Shown here: positions 63,527 to 64,000 of the stretch, one piece after another | Layout: each line of letters starts with the position of its first letter | Position numbering within the stretch: position 1 is the first letter of the stretch | DNA from: Brasenia schreberi | Lineage: Eukaryota; Streptophyta; Magnoliopsida; Nymphaeales; Cabombaceae | NCBI GenBank assembly: GCA_036023115.1 | Contig: JAYKKT010000046.1 | Coordinates: 5,979,001-6,043,000, forward strand | Reading direction: 5' to 3' | Length of the DNA stretch: 64,000 bases | Program-made: the position numbers and the translations under genes | The notes under the pieces: model-generated | Databases searched by the model: none | Told to the model about the DNA's origin: nothing | The model's input: only the letters and a program-made list of their open reading frames with translations

Positions 63527-64000
63527 ATGATAGTACTATGATTCAGAGAAAGATTCATATTCTATGTTTACAAGAGACAAAATGGGTTGGAGAAAAAGCA
63601 AAGGAGATAGAGGATACAGGTTTTAAATTATGGTACTCACGTAAAGAAAAGGCTCGAAATGGAGTTGGTATTATCATAAATAAAGATTTAAAGGAGAGTG
63701 TAGTAGACATACAACGATATGGTGACCGAATCATGACGTTGAAATTAGTGCAGAGGTTTTGAATATAGTTTGTGCTTACGCACCCCAAGTAGGACTAGAA
63801 GATAGTATAAAAACAGTTTTTTGGGAAGAGTTAGATAAGGTGTTTCAAAAGATTCCACAAAGGGAGATGATTTGTTTAGGAGGAGATTTAAATTGACATG
63901 TCGGCAGAGAGGCATTAGGATATCAAGGGATTCATGGAAACTTTGGTTTTGGGGATATAAACGAGGAAGGTAGGGAGATTTTAAATTTTGCTATGGCATT
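63527..64000 (+). mobile_element. LINE endonuclease region, cut by window end
   Basis: The frame reads QRKIHILCLQETKWVGEKAK, GVGIIINKDLKESVVDIQRY and, after a frame change near 63750, CAYAPQVGLEDS, ICLGGDLN, a TGA stop, HVGREALGYQG and FGFGDINEEGREILNFAMAF. This is the APE-type endonuclease of the same RTE-like LINE family as at 12.3-15.8 kb. The frame change and stop show it is inactive. It continues beyond the window. Confidence 0.85.

Overview
The window is nuclear DNA of a flowering plant. Genes are split by large AT-rich introns with GT-AG borders. The proteins are plant-specific: CAMTA, plastid L29, FKF1/ADAGIO, a type-B response regulator, a CAD1/NSL1-type MACPF protein and an SR-rich cyclin L. 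Between them lie LINE, SINE, Copia and hAT elements and long TA/GA/CT microsatellites. I cannot name the species. All family assignments come from reading the translations; no search was run.

Layout. 0.9-11.4 kb (+): a CAMTA gene from the CG-1 domain to its stop codon, with several inactivating lesions in the TIG/ankyrin exon and a Copia-type element carrying a DUF674 fragment in one intron. 12.3-15.8 kb: a minus-strand RTE-type LINE with a second, plus-strand LINE nested in it. 16.9-24.5 kb (-): the two-exon gene for plastid ribosomal protein L29, whose intron holds a complete 5.36-kb hAT transposon with TIRs, an 8-bp TSD and a stop-riddled transposase. 27.5-29.2 kb (-): an FKF1-like F-box/Kelch frame that lacks the LOV photosensor core and ends at a premature TAG. 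29.4-34.4 kb: a 2.6-kb-period tandem duplication in which each unit carries the same truncated LINE. 36.4-40.6 kb (+): an intact five-exon type-B response regulator. 41.8-47.6 kb (-): MACPF exons with frameshifts. 50.3-50.6 kb (-): two exons of a TcdA/E1-like gene. 53.1-53.9 kb (+): the 3' end of a Copia element. 58.2-61.5 kb (-): an intact eight-exon cyclin L. 63.5-64.0 kb (+): a LINE cut by the window edge.

Three genes look intact (L29, response regulator, cyclin L). Four gene-like loci look broken or incomplete (CAMTA, FKF1, MACPF, TcdA). The genes do not form an operon or pathway; ordinary plant gene order is enough to explain them. The main interest is structural: an FKF1 without its flavin domain, a transposon inside a housekeeping-gene intron, nested LINEs with a target deletion, and a series of 44-49-bp LINE-tail insertions with clear target duplications. 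I found no evidence of a wholly new biological system.
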